The notes under the pieces were generated by a model that worked only from the letters and a program-made list of their open reading frames with translations, was not told where the DNA came from and made no database searches. A stretch of 64,000 nt of DNA from G963676795 sp963677215 (lineage in GTDB: Bacteria; Desulfobacterota; Desulfuromonadia; Desulfuromonadales; Geopsychrobacteraceae): assembly GCA_963677215.1 (NCBI GenBank), contig OY781919.1, positions 434,001 through 498,000 of the forward strand. The letters run 5' to 3'. The translations under genes were made by a program, and so were the position numbers. Shown piece by piece: positions 34,274 to 42,804 of the stretch (position 1 is the stretch's first letter; each line of letters begins with the position of its first letter).

Positions 34274-35293
34274 ATGACACAGACATTTTTTCGCTGGTTG
34301 ACCTTACTGGCACTCCTTACGATGGTTGTCGGTCCGCTTACCGCGTCTGCAGATGAAGGACAGATCTACACAATCAAAAAGGGAGACACCTTGTGGGACA
34401 TCTCCAAACGCTTCATCGATGACCCCTACTACTGGCCAAATGTCTGGGCCAATAACCCTGACATAACCAACCCGCACCTGATTTTCCCGGGTCAGCAGAT
34501 CCGCATCATTGATGGTCGAATTGAAATCATTCCGGCTTACAGGGAGGCGGCGGAAACTCCCCAGGCCCTCGACCAGGGACAACCGGTTGCGGTCAACCCC
34601 GAGCAGCAGATGATCACCATCAAGTCCAGCGGAGCGGGCACCGGCTTCATCCTGACCAGCGAACAGCCCCTGGGGCTGATCGTCGACTCCGTCGATAACC
34701 GGGTCCTGTTGACAGAAAACGACATGATCTTCATCAAGATGAAAGATCCTTCCCAGGTCACTGTCGGCGATACCTACGGCATCTTTGAGCGCGGCGAGCA
34801 GGTCAAGCATCCCATGACCAGCAGGGTTATCGGCACCAAGATGCAGAACCTCGGCTATATCCAGGTTACCAGCCTGACCGGCGAAACCGTCTCGGCCAAA
34901 ATCGTCAAGTCCTACCGGGAAATTGAACGCGGCGCAGAACTGTTCGAGTATGTCCCGCTGAACAAAGAAGTGGTCATGACCAAGAGCGAGGCGACCCAGC
35001 AGGGGCTGGTCATCGCCAGCCGCGATGAAAAAGCGACTCTCTCCTCTGGCGATATCCTCTACATCAACCTCGGCCGCGAAGAAGGAGTCGCCAACGGCAA
35101 TCTCTTCTACATCTCCCGGCCCCGTCAGGTATCCGACCAGCTGCTCAAGCAGGCCGGCAACCTCGAACTTCCGGATGAGGTTCTTGGTGCGGCGGTCGTC
35201 ATCGATGCCAGAGATCACAGCTCTTCGGCGATCATCTTCAAGAGCGTCAATCCTGCCTTTATCGGCGACACAGTCACCATGGCCGGCGAATAG
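34274..35293 (+). CDS. LysM peptidoglycan-binding envelope protein
   Basis: The 339-residue product has a signal peptide (cleaved around residue 26), then a LysM domain (IYTIKKGDTLWDISKRF, about residues 30-80). A C-terminal beta-rich region of unknown family follows. LysM proteins with this long tail occur in Desulfuromonadales and bind peptidoglycan in the periplasm. The gene follows the CpoB-like gene after 28 bases and ends at a strong terminator, so the two form an envelope operon. Confidence 0.9.
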   Translation: MTQTFFRWLTLLALLTMVVGPLTASADEGQIYTIKKGDTLWDISKRFIDDPYYWPNVWANNPDITNPHLIFPGQQIRIIDGRIEIIPAYREAAETPQALDQGQPVAVNPEQQMITIKSSGAGTGFILTSEQPLGLIVDSVDNRVLLTENDMIFIKMKDPSQVTVGDTYGIFERGEQVKHPMTSRVIGTKMQNLGYIQVTSLTGETVSAKIVKSYREIERGAELFEYVPLNKEVVMTKSEATQQGLVIASRDEKATLSSGDILYINLGREEGVANGNLFYISRPRQVSDQLLKQAGNLELPDEVLGAAVVIDARDHSSSAIIFKSVNPAFIGDTVTMAGE

Positions 35294-35318
35294 GCACACC
35301 GCTATATAACGAATCGAG

Positions 35319-35350
35319 ACAGGGCTGAGTTTTCAGCCCTGTTTTATTTT
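35319..35350 (+). terminator. Terminator after the LysM gene
   Basis: A 10-bp stem ACAGGGCTGA/TCAGCCCTGT with a four-base loop is followed by TTTTATTTT. Confidence 0.9.
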
Positions 35351-35391
35351 GCCTGGCGTGACAGGACACTATTCATCGGAGGGGAAGAAAA

Positions 35392-36474
35392 ATGACGGCA
35401 GAACATCTGGCCCTGCTCAGACTGCACCTGACGCCACAACTCGGCCGCAGTGCCCTGTTCAAGATCCATGAACGGTTCTCAACATTTAGCGCAGCAGTCA
35501 AGGCCACGGCAGCCGATTGGCTTCAGGCCGGAATCCCCCAGCCCCTGTTTGACAACCGGCCAGACGAACAGAACAAGATCTTTCTGAAGGCACTCACCAC
35601 AATGGATCAGCTGGGCATAACTATCTGTTCATTCTGGGATGCGGATTATCCGCAACTGCTCAGGGAGATCTTCGACCCTCCGGCGCTGCTCTATATCCGT
35701 GGTCAGCTCCCCAAAGACGAATGTCTGGCGATCGTCGGCTCGCGGCGTGCTTCCGCCGCCGGGCAGGTGATTACCAAAGAGCTGGCTGCGGATCTGGCCG
35801 GACATGGGACCTGCATTGTCAGCGGGCTGGCCCGCGGCATCGACAGCGCGGCCCACCGGGGCGCCCTGCAGGCCAATGGGCGGACAATCGCCGTACTCGG
35901 CTGCGGCGTCGATCAGGTCTATCCACCGGAAAACGGCTACCTATACAACGAAATCCTGAGAAACAACGCCATTATCAGCGAGTACCCACCCGGAACCCGC
36001 CCCTTGTCTGGCCACTTCCCCGGCCGTAACAGGATCATCAGCGGGCTGAGCAGAGGGGTCCTGATCGTCGAAGCTGCAGAGAAAAGCGGCTCCCTGATCA
36101 CCGGTGACTTCGCCCTGGAGCAGGGACGCGAGCTGTTTGCCATGCCGGGTTCGATACAGAGCCCGAACAGCAATGGCACCAACCGGCTGCTGAAACAGGG
36201 AGCCGCTCTGGTGACCGAAAGCAGCGACATCCTCAACCAGCTCTGGCCAGAGAAACAACTAAAGCAACGAGCCCAAGTTGTCGATAGCCAGACAGAAGAG
36301 CTTGACGCCGTAAATCGGAAGGTTTATCAGCAACTCTCCGGCGATCCGCTGCATAGCGATGAAATAGCACATAAATGCGGCTTGACTCCCATGGAGCTTT
36401 CCGTTATTTTACTCGACCTAGAACTCCGGGGGGTTATTCAGGCCCTTCCCGGTGACTTTTTTGTCCGTTGTTAA
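35392..36474 (+). CDS. dprA: DNA-processing protein DprA (DprA/Smf)
   Basis: The 360-residue product has a helical N-terminal region, the Rossmann-like DprA core (IVGSRRASAAG, SGLARGIDSAAHRGAL, GVDQVYPPEN) and a C-terminal winged-helix segment. DprA loads RecA on single-stranded DNA during transformation. No competence genes are adjacent; smg and topA follow, an arrangement seen in many bacteria. CGGAGGGG precedes the ATG at 35392. Confidence 0.96.
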   Translation: MTAEHLALLRLHLTPQLGRSALFKIHERFSTFSAAVKATAADWLQAGIPQPLFDNRPDEQNKIFLKALTTMDQLGITICSFWDADYPQLLREIFDPPALLYIRGQLPKDECLAIVGSRRASAAGQVITKELAADLAGHGTCIVSGLARGIDSAAHRGALQANGRTIAVLGCGVDQVYPPENGYLYNEILRNNAIISEYPPGTRPLSGHFPGRNRIISGLSRGVLIVEAAEKSGSLITGDFALEQGRELFAMPGSIQSPNSNGTNRLLKQGAALVTESSDILNQLWPEKQLKQRAQVVDSQTEELDAVNRKVYQQLSGDPLHSDEIAHKCGLTPMELSVILLDLELRGVIQALPGDFFVRC

Positions 36475-36511
36475 TGCTTGAAAAATCAACGGAAAAGCGA
36501 ATGGAGTTCCC

Positions 36512-36991
36512 GTGCGTGAACGCGTTCTGGCAATCGTCAACCTGATTGCCCAATATGTTCTCGGTGCCGAAGATGCTCCGATCAGTGAACAGGAACTGGT
36601 CGCCGAGCTCTTGTCTGTCGGCTACAAGGCGGAGGAGATTGACGATGCTTTCTCTTGGATGGAAGCCGTTGCCCTGCGCCCAAAAGCACCTGAGGATGAC
36701 GATATTTCGCTTATAAATCCGACAAGTTATCGAATCTTCAGCCTTCAGGAAGAGCATCTCTTAAGCCGCGAAGCGCGTGGTTTTCTGGTCAAAGTTCGCG
36801 CCATGGGCCTGCTCAGTGACGAGGCTGAAGAAGAAATTATCGATCGCGCCCTGCGCAGTGCGGAGGACCCGATCAACGAACTGGAGATCAAACTGATCAC
36901 CATCATGACCCTGCTGTCTCGTTCCAACAGTCTCTGGTCTCGGGAAATCGACTGTTTTCTCGAAAACGACTGGGCACGTATCTACCACTGA
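36512..36991 (+). CDS. smg: DUF494/Smg family protein
   Basis: The 159-residue product matches the Smg/DUF494 family: MRERVLAIVNLIAQYV at the start and SRAARGFL- and LSDEAEEEIIDRAL-like segments. The role is unsettled; the gene is found next to dprA and topA in many Proteobacteria. The GTG start at 36512 has GGAG upstream. A terminator follows. Confidence 0.9.
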   Translation: MRERVLAIVNLIAQYVLGAEDAPISEQELVAELLSVGYKAEEIDDAFSWMEAVALRPKAPEDDDISLINPTSYRIFSLQEEHLLSREARGFLVKVRAMGLLSDEAEEEIIDRALRSAEDPINELEIKLITIMTLLSRSNSLWSREIDCFLENDWARIYH

Positions 36992-36997
36992 AAACAG

Positions 36998-37036
36998 GGT
37001 TGCGCACATCATGTATGGCGCAACCTTTTTTGTTTT
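36998..37036 (+). terminator. Terminator between smg and topA
   Basis: An 8-bp stem GGTTGCGC/GCGCAACC with a 12-base loop is followed by six T residues and TGTTTT. Confidence 0.85.
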
Positions 37037-37091
37037 AGGTCTATGAAGTTTCTCGTTGTGCATGAGGTAGAGCAGGATTTCAGAGGAAAAT

Positions 37092-39452
37092 ATGGCTAAA
37101 TCACTGGTTATCGTCGAATCGCCAGCAAAAGCAAAAACCATCGAAAAATTTCTCGGCAAAGGCTACAAGGTTCTTGCCTCCTATGGTCACGTCCGCGCTC
37201 TTCCGAGCAAGCAGGGGTCGGTCGACACCGCCAACAACTTCGAACCCAAGTACCATATCCTGCCGGACAGCGCCAAGCATATCAGCCTGCTGAAAAAGGA
37301 GGCCGCCAAGTGCGATGAACTGATTCTCGCAACCGACCTTGACCGTGAAGGGGAAGCGATCGCCTGGCACCTGCTTGAGGCACTCGGGATCAATGAAAAC
37401 GGGACCAAGCCGGAGGTCAAGCGGGTCACCTTTCACGAGATTACCGAATCGGCCATCACTGAAGCGATGGCTCATCCTCGTCAGATAGCCAGGAACCTGG
37501 TCGACGCCCAGCAGGCCCGCTCGGTTCTCGACTATCTGGTCGGCTTCAATCTCTCTCCTTTCCTGTGGAAGAAGATCCGCTACGGACTGTCTGCCGGTCG
37601 CGTTCAGTCGGTAGCCCTGCGCCTGATCTGCGAACGGGAAGACGAGATCGAAGCCTTCGAGCCGAAGGAATACTGGACCATCGACGGACTGTTCGCCACG
37701 GCAGCAGACAGCCGCTTCAACGCCAAGCTGCAGGGCTGCGACGGGAAGGCTCTCGGCAAATTCGGCATCAGCTCGGAAGACGAGGCCAAAGCGATCCTCG
37801 CCGAACTCGCATCCTGCAGTTACCAGGTTGCCAAGCTGGAGAAAAAGGAACGCAAGCGCAACCCCGCGCCACCATTCACCACCAGCACCCTGCAGCAGGA
37901 AGCCAGCCGCAAACTCGGTTTTTCTGCGCGCAAGACCATGACCGTCGCCCAGAAGCTCTATGAAGGGATCGATGTTGGTGACGGTGCCCACGGTCTGATC
38001 ACCTACATGCGTACCGACTCGGTCGCCCTCTCGACCCAGGCAACCGATGAGGCGAATGAGGTGATCCGCAAGCATTATGGTGACGAATTTGCCCTGAAGA
38101 AGCCGCGGGTCTTCAAAAGCAAGAGCAAGAACGCCCAGGAGGCCCACGAAGCGATCAGGCCAACCTCTATCGCCCGCCTGCCGAAGGAGGTCAAGGCTTA
38201 CCTGACCTCGGATCAGTACCGCCTCTACGAACTGATCTGGAAGCGGACCGTCGCCTCGCAGATGACCCAGGCGATCTTCGATGCGACCAGCGTCGACATC
38301 GCTGCCGGCGAACGTTACAACTTCCGTGCGACCGGCCAGGTGATCCGCTTTCCCGGCTTTATGGCACTCTACATTGAAGGGACCGACTCCCCTGACGATG
38401 AAGAACAGGAAGGGCTGCTGCCGGCCCTCAATGAAGGGGAGCCCCTCAACAAGGAAGAGCTCACCCCCGAGCAGCACTTCACCCAGCCGCCACCGCGCTT
38501 TACCGAGGCGAGCCTGGTCAAGACCCTGGAAGAATACGGCATAGGTCGCCCATCGACCTACGCCAGCATCATGAACACCCTGGTCACCCGCAAGTACGTG
38601 CGCCTCGAGAAACGTACCTTCTTCCCCGAGGACACCGGCCGGGTTGTGACCAAGCTGCTGACCGAGCACTTCAGCCAGTACGTCGATTACGATTTCACGG
38701 CTGAACTGGAAGAAGAACTCGACTCGATCTCGCGTGGCGAACTGGCCTGGATTCCGGCGATCCGTCAGTTCTGGGATCCTTTCATCTCCCTCTTGCGGCG
38801 CAAGGACCAGGAGGTCAGCAAAGCTGACGTCACCACCGAGAAGACCGACAAAACCTGTCCAGAATGCGGCAAGGAACTGGTCATCAAACTGGGCCGGTCC
38901 GGGCGCTTTCTGGCCTGCAGCGGCTTCCCCGACTGCCGTCACACCGAACCGCTGAATGGTGAGGACAAAGAAGCGGATGAGCCGGTCTTCTCCGAAGAGA
39001 CCTGTGACAAGTGCGGTGCCCAGATGCTGATCAAATCGGGCCGCTACGGCAAGTTCCTGGCCTGCAGCGCGTATCCCAAGTGCAAAAACATCCAGCCACT
39101 TGAGAAACCAAAATCGATGGAGATCACCTGCCCCCAGTGCGGCGAAGGGGAATTGATGGAAAAGAAGAGCCGTTACGGCAAGATCTTCTATTCCTGCAAC
39201 CGTTACCCGCAATGCAAGTACGCACTGTGGAATCCACCTAAAGCCGAAGCCTGTCCAAAATGCTCCTGGCCAGTCACCGAGATCAAGACCACCAAGCGTT
39301 GGGGAACGGTGCAGCGCTGTCCACAGGAAAACTGTGACTGGGAGAATGTCCTGATTCCGCCTGAGAAGAAGGAACCGGCGAAGAAAGCACCCGCAAAGAA
39401 AACAGCGACCAAGAAACCGGCAGCGAAAAAAACTACCAAAAGCAGTTCCTGA
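37092..39452 (+). CDS. topA: DNA topoisomerase I
   Basis: The 786-residue product has an N-terminal Toprim domain (VIVESPAKAKTIEKFLG), the catalytic Tyr in LITYMRTDS (near residue 305), and at least three C-terminal four-cysteine zinc fingers (CPECGKEL, CDKCGAQM, CPQCGEGE). The tail is rich in Lys, Ala and Pro (KKAPAKKTATKKPAAKK), histone-like. It relaxes negative supercoils. It follows smg and is probably transcribed from its own promoter after the terminator. Confidence 0.98.
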   Translation: MAKSLVIVESPAKAKTIEKFLGKGYKVLASYGHVRALPSKQGSVDTANNFEPKYHILPDSAKHISLLKKEAAKCDELILATDLDREGEAIAWHLLEALGINENGTKPEVKRVTFHEITESAITEAMAHPRQIARNLVDAQQARSVLDYLVGFNLSPFLWKKIRYGLSAGRVQSVALRLICEREDEIEAFEPKEYWTIDGLFATAADSRFNAKLQGCDGKALGKFGISSEDEAKAILAELASCSYQVAKLEKKERKRNPAPPFTTSTLQQEASRKLGFSARKTMTVAQKLYEGIDVGDGAHGLITYMRTDSVALSTQATDEANEVIRKHYGDEFALKKPRVFKSKSKNAQEAHEAIRPTSIARLPKEVKAYLTSDQYRLYELIWKRTVASQMTQAIFDATSVDIAAGERYNFRATGQVIRFPGFMALYIEGTDSPDDEEQEGLLPALNEGEPLNKEELTPEQHFTQPPPRFTEASLVKTLEEYGIGRPSTYASIMNTLVTRKYVRLEKRTFFPEDTGRVVTKLLTEHFSQYVDYDFTAELEEELDSISRGELAWIPAIRQFWDPFISLLRRKDQEVSKADVTTEKTDKTCPECGKELVIKLGRSGRFLACSGFPDCRHTEPLNGEDKEADEPVFSEETCDKCGAQMLIKSGRYGKFLACSAYPKCKNIQPLEKPKSMEITCPQCGEGELMEKKSRYGKIFYSCNRYPQCKYALWNPPKAEACPKCSWPVTEIKTTKRWGTVQRCPQENCDWENVLIPPEKKEPAKKAPAKKTATKKPAAKKTTKSSS

Positions 39453-39477
39453 ACCAGTTGGAACTGAGGTATCCTTA

Positions 39478-39515
39478 AACCGGTCGGGGCCCTGCCCCGA
39501 TCGGTTTTGCTTTTC
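39478..39515 (+). terminator. Terminator after topA
   Basis: A 12-bp stem AACCGGTCGGGG/CCCCGATCGGTT with one G-T pair and a five-base loop is followed by TTTTGCTTTT. Confidence 0.9.
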
Positions 39516-39532
39516 CTATTTGAGTATTCTCT

Positions 39533-40870
39533 ATGCATATCATGATTATCGGTGGTGGGCTCGCCGGCTGCGAAGCTGCTTGGCAGGCAGCCCAGGAAGG
39601 GTGCAGCGTCACCCTCTACGAGATGAAACCGGAACGCTTCTCCGAGGCGCACCAGAGCGACAAGCTGGCCGAACTGGTCTGCTCCAACAGCCTGCGCGGC
39701 AGCGGGATGAACAATGCCGTCGGCTGCCTCAAGGAAGAGTTGCGCCGCTGCGGCTCGCTGTTCATCGAAGCTGCCGATGCGACAGCCGTACCGGCTGGCG
39801 GCGCCCTGGCTGTCGACCGTGACGATTTTTCCAACTACATCAGTGCTAAAATCGCCGCCCATCCGGCGATCGAGGTCATCCGAAAAGAGGTCACCGAACT
39901 GCCTGAAGAAGGGCTCACCATCCTCGCCAGCGGCCCTCTGACCTCCGCAGCCCTGTCGGACAAACTGAAAACACTGACCGGTGACGAACACCTCTATTTC
40001 TACGACGCGATCGCACCGATCATCGAAGCCGACTCGATTGATTTTACCAAGGCCTGGAAGGCCTCGCGCTATGACAAGGGGGGGGATGACTACATCAACT
40101 GCCCGCTCGACAAGGAGCAGTATCACACTTTCGTTGAAGAGCTGCTCAAAGCCGACAAGGTTCCCGCTCGCGACTTCGAGAAACTGGTCCACTTCGAAGG
40201 CTGCATGCCGATCGAGGAGATGGCTTCGCGCGGCCCGGAAACCCTCGCCTTCGGACCGATGAAACCGGTCGGCTTGGCCGACCCGCGGACCGGCAGGCTC
40301 CCCTATGCGGTTGTCCAGCTGCGTCAGGACAACCGAAACGCCTCACTCTATAACCTGGTCGGCTTTCAAACCAGAATGACCTACCCTGAGCAGAAACGCA
40401 TCTTCCGTATGATTCCAGGACTTGAAAACGTCCGTTTTTCACGGTTGGGCAGCATGCACCGCAACACCTTCATCAACGCCCCGAAATGTATCAACGAGCA
40501 ACTGCAGTTGAACGCCCGGCCCGACATCTTTGTCGCCGGCCAGGTCAGCGGTGTCGAAGGTTACGTTGAATCAGCCGCCTGCGGCTTTCTCGCCGGAATC
40601 TTCGCAGCCTACCATCTGCGCGGCGAAAAAGCCCCTCTGCCTCCGGCAGAGACAGCCTTTGGTGCACTGCTGGGCCACCTGAATCATGCAGAAAGCGACA
40701 ACTTTCAGCCGATGAATATCAATTACGGGCTGTTTCCCCCGCTTGTCCTGGAACGCAAAATGAAACGCGCCGATCGCCGCCTGGCAATGGCCGAACGCGC
40801 CTTAAATCTGCTTCCCGGGTGGTGGCAGCCGATCGTCCAACGTCGTTCAGAAGCTGGAGAGACTCAATGA
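39533..40870 (+). CDS. trmFO: Folate/FAD-dependent tRNA uridine-54 C5-methyltransferase TrmFO
   Basis: The 445-residue product starts with the dinucleotide-binding motif IIGGGLAGCEAAWQAA. It shows the family segments CSNSLRGSGMNNAVG and CRYDKGGDDYINCP-like blocks with conserved cysteines, and ends with the FAD-binding YVESAACGFLAG region. It makes T54 in tRNA using methylene-THF. The next gene begins in its stop codon (ATGA), so translation is coupled. Confidence 0.97.
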   Translation: MHIMIIGGGLAGCEAAWQAAQEGCSVTLYEMKPERFSEAHQSDKLAELVCSNSLRGSGMNNAVGCLKEELRRCGSLFIEAADATAVPAGGALAVDRDDFSNYISAKIAAHPAIEVIRKEVTELPEEGLTILASGPLTSAALSDKLKTLTGDEHLYFYDAIAPIIEADSIDFTKAWKASRYDKGGDDYINCPLDKEQYHTFVEELLKADKVPARDFEKLVHFEGCMPIEEMASRGPETLAFGPMKPVGLADPRTGRLPYAVVQLRQDNRNASLYNLVGFQTRMTYPEQKRIFRMIPGLENVRFSRLGSMHRNTFINAPKCINEQLQLNARPDIFVAGQVSGVEGYVESAACGFLAGIFAAYHLRGEKAPLPPAETAFGALLGHLNHAESDNFQPMNINYGLFPPLVLERKMKRADRRLAMAERALNLLPGWWQPIVQRRSEAGETQ

Positions 40871-41454
40871 CCGAGCGTATCGTACTTGCTTCAACATCTC
40901 CGCGCCGCCGCGAGCTGTTGCAGCAGATCGGTCTTGAGTTTGCTGTAGTGCCGGCCGATATTGACGAAACGGTGCTGAGCGGCGAAACTCCTGAGGGCCA
41001 TGTGGTGCGCCTGAGCCTGGGCAAAGCTGCTACCGTCTCCCAGCGATCTGAGGTTGACGGGCGCTGGTTCATCGGCAGTGACACCATCGTACTGCTTGAT
41101 GACCAGATCCTCGGCAAACCCAAAGACGCGGACCACGCCAGAACAATGCTGCGCCGGCTATCTGGCCGTGAACATCAGGTTCTGTCCGGCTTCGCCGTCA
41201 TCGATCGCAAACAACAGCGTCATCGCTGCGAAGCGGTCAGTACCAAGGTCGTCTTCCGTGATTTGACTGACGATGAAATCGAACGCTACATCGCCACTGG
41301 GGAACCGGCCGACAAAGCGGGGTCTTACGCTATCCAGGGGCTGGGGGTCTGTTTCGTCGCCGCCATTGAAGGCAGCTACACCAACGTGGTTGGCCTGCCC
41401 CTTTGCCGCCTGACCCTGGCCCTCAGGGAACTCGGTGTTCCGCTGTTCGTCTGA
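40867..41454 (+). CDS. maf: Maf-family nucleotide pyrophosphatase
   Basis: The 195-residue product has the Maf signature ASTSPRRRELL near the N-terminus, DTIVLLD at about residue 75 and the conserved segment GSYAIQGLG. Maf proteins hydrolyse non-canonical or modified nucleotides, including dTTP and UTP. The ATG at 40867 overlaps the trmFO stop by four bases; the longer frame to 40819 is not used. Confidence 0.95.
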   Translation: MTERIVLASTSPRRRELLQQIGLEFAVVPADIDETVLSGETPEGHVVRLSLGKAATVSQRSEVDGRWFIGSDTIVLLDDQILGKPKDADHARTMLRRLSGREHQVLSGFAVIDRKQQRHRCEAVSTKVVFRDLTDDEIERYIATGEPADKAGSYAIQGLGVCFVAAIEGSYTNVVGLPLCRLTLALRELGVPLFV

Positions 41455-41468
41455 CCCGGAGTGTCTCT

Positions 41469-42167
41469 ATGAATCCGATCGCTGAAAATATCGCCCAGAT
41501 CCGTAAACGTATCGATCAGGCCTGTCTGCGCAGTGGTCGCAACCCAGCAGAGGTTCGCCTGATCGCTGTATCCAAGGTCAAACCGGCAGAGCTGGTTGAC
41601 CAGGCATACGCTGCCGGCCAGCAACTGTTCGGCGAAAATTACGTTCAGGAATTCTGTGACAAGACCGAACAGGTCATGGTTCCAGTCACCTGGCATTTCA
41701 TCGGTGCACTGCAGACCAACAAGGTCAAATACCTGCGTGGCAAGGTTGAGATGATCCATTCCGTCGATCGGCTGGCGCTGGCGCAGGAGATCAACAAGCA
41801 ATGGGCAAAAATTGGAAAATTAGTCGACATCTTGATTCAGGTCAACGTTGGAGACGAATCAAGAAAGGCCGGATGTTCACCAAATGAACTAGTTCAACTT
41901 GCAAAAGACATTTCAAAACTTGAAAATATTAGAGTCAAGGGGCTGATGTGCCTGCCTCCGTTCAGTGATGACCCGGAGGAGGTACGCCCCTGGTTCCGCC
42001 AACTGCGCCAGCTCAAGGATGAACTGGCAGCGTACAATCTGCCAAAGATCGAAATGGCAGAGCTGTCAATGGGGATGAGCGGTGACTTCGAAGCAGCCGT
42101 CGAAGAAGGGGCAACCCTGGTCAGAGTCGGCACGGCAATTTTCGGTGACCGCAGGAAACAAGATTGA
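41469..42167 (+). CDS. yggS: PLP homeostasis protein, YggS family
   Basis: The 232-residue product has the PLP-binding Lys in AVSKVKPAE (near residue 37), FGENYVQEF, and the phosphate-binding end of the barrel (LSMGMSGDFEAAVEEG). It keeps the cellular PLP pool in balance. The start at 41469 has GGAG upstream. The codon use changes in the middle: 41810-41945 is unusually AT-rich compared with both flanks, without breaking the frame. Confidence 0.95.
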   Translation: MNPIAENIAQIRKRIDQACLRSGRNPAEVRLIAVSKVKPAELVDQAYAAGQQLFGENYVQEFCDKTEQVMVPVTWHFIGALQTNKVKYLRGKVEMIHSVDRLALAQEINKQWAKIGKLVDILIQVNVGDESRKAGCSPNELVQLAKDISKLENIRVKGLMCLPPFSDDPEEVRPWFRQLRQLKDELAAYNLPKIEMAELSMGMSGDFEAAVEEGATLVRVGTAIFGDRRKQD

Positions 42168-42168
42168 G

Positions 42169-42801
42169 ATGCCCATAATGTTTGATTATCTGCTTTTCGA
42201 CCTCGACGGCACCTTGGTCGATTCGGTCCCGGACCTCGCCAACTCGGTCAATCTGCTCCGCCAGGAACTCGACCTAGCGCCTCTAAGCGTCGAACAGACC
42301 GCGGCAATGGTCGGCGATGGCGCCTCGGTCCTGGTCCAGCGTGCCGTCGGCGAGCTGTTTCGTCCGCAACTGACAAAGCGTTTTCTTGATATCTATGCCG
42401 AACACCTGCTTGACGAAACCCGTTGTTTTCCCGGCATCCAAGAGCTGCTTTCCCGCTACCCGGCAGAGCAGCTTGGCGTGGTCACCAACAAACCCTACCA
42501 GCTGTCGATCGATCTGCTTGAGGGACTGGGACTGACAAGCAAGTTTGGCGTTGTCATCGGTGGTGACAGTCTGCCTTGCAAGAAGCCGGATCCCGAACCG
42601 GTCCTTGAGGCGCTCAGGGTTCTCGGTGCAGAGCCACACCGCTGCATAATGATCGGGGACCATCATACCGATCTCAAAGCCGGCCAGGGTGCCGGAGTTG
42701 CGACTTGTTTCTGCTCCTACGGCATGGGTAACAACGGCGGCTTAAGTTCTGACTACCAGGTCGCTGAAGCTGTGGAACTGCTCACCCTATTCCCCGGATA
42801 A
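42169..42801 (+). CDS. gph: HAD-family phosphoglycolate phosphatase
   Basis: The 210-residue product carries the HAD motif I DLDGTLVDS near residue 9, a cap domain, motif II (VVTNKP) and motifs III/IV (KKPDPEP, MIGDHHTDLKAG). It removes phosphoglycolate formed from damaged DNA 3' ends. The start follows yggS within two bases; an ATG at 42178 would shorten it by three residues. Confidence 0.9.
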   Translation: MPIMFDYLLFDLDGTLVDSVPDLANSVNLLRQELDLAPLSVEQTAAMVGDGASVLVQRAVGELFRPQLTKRFLDIYAEHLLDETRCFPGIQELLSRYPAEQLGVVTNKPYQLSIDLLEGLGLTSKFGVVIGGDSLPCKKPDPEPVLEALRVLGAEPHRCIMIGDHHTDLKAGQGAGVATCFCSYGMGNNGGLSSDYQVAEAVELLTLFPG

Positions 42802-42804
42802 TCC

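Noticed and set aside
34304..35299. 331-codon minus-strand frame opposite the LysM gene
   Set aside because: The plus-strand gene has a signal peptide, LysM domain, terminator and operon context.
37101..39212. 703-codon minus-strand frame opposite topA
   Set aside because: It is a mirror of topA codon bias in GC-rich DNA; topA motifs and zinc fingers are on the plus strand.
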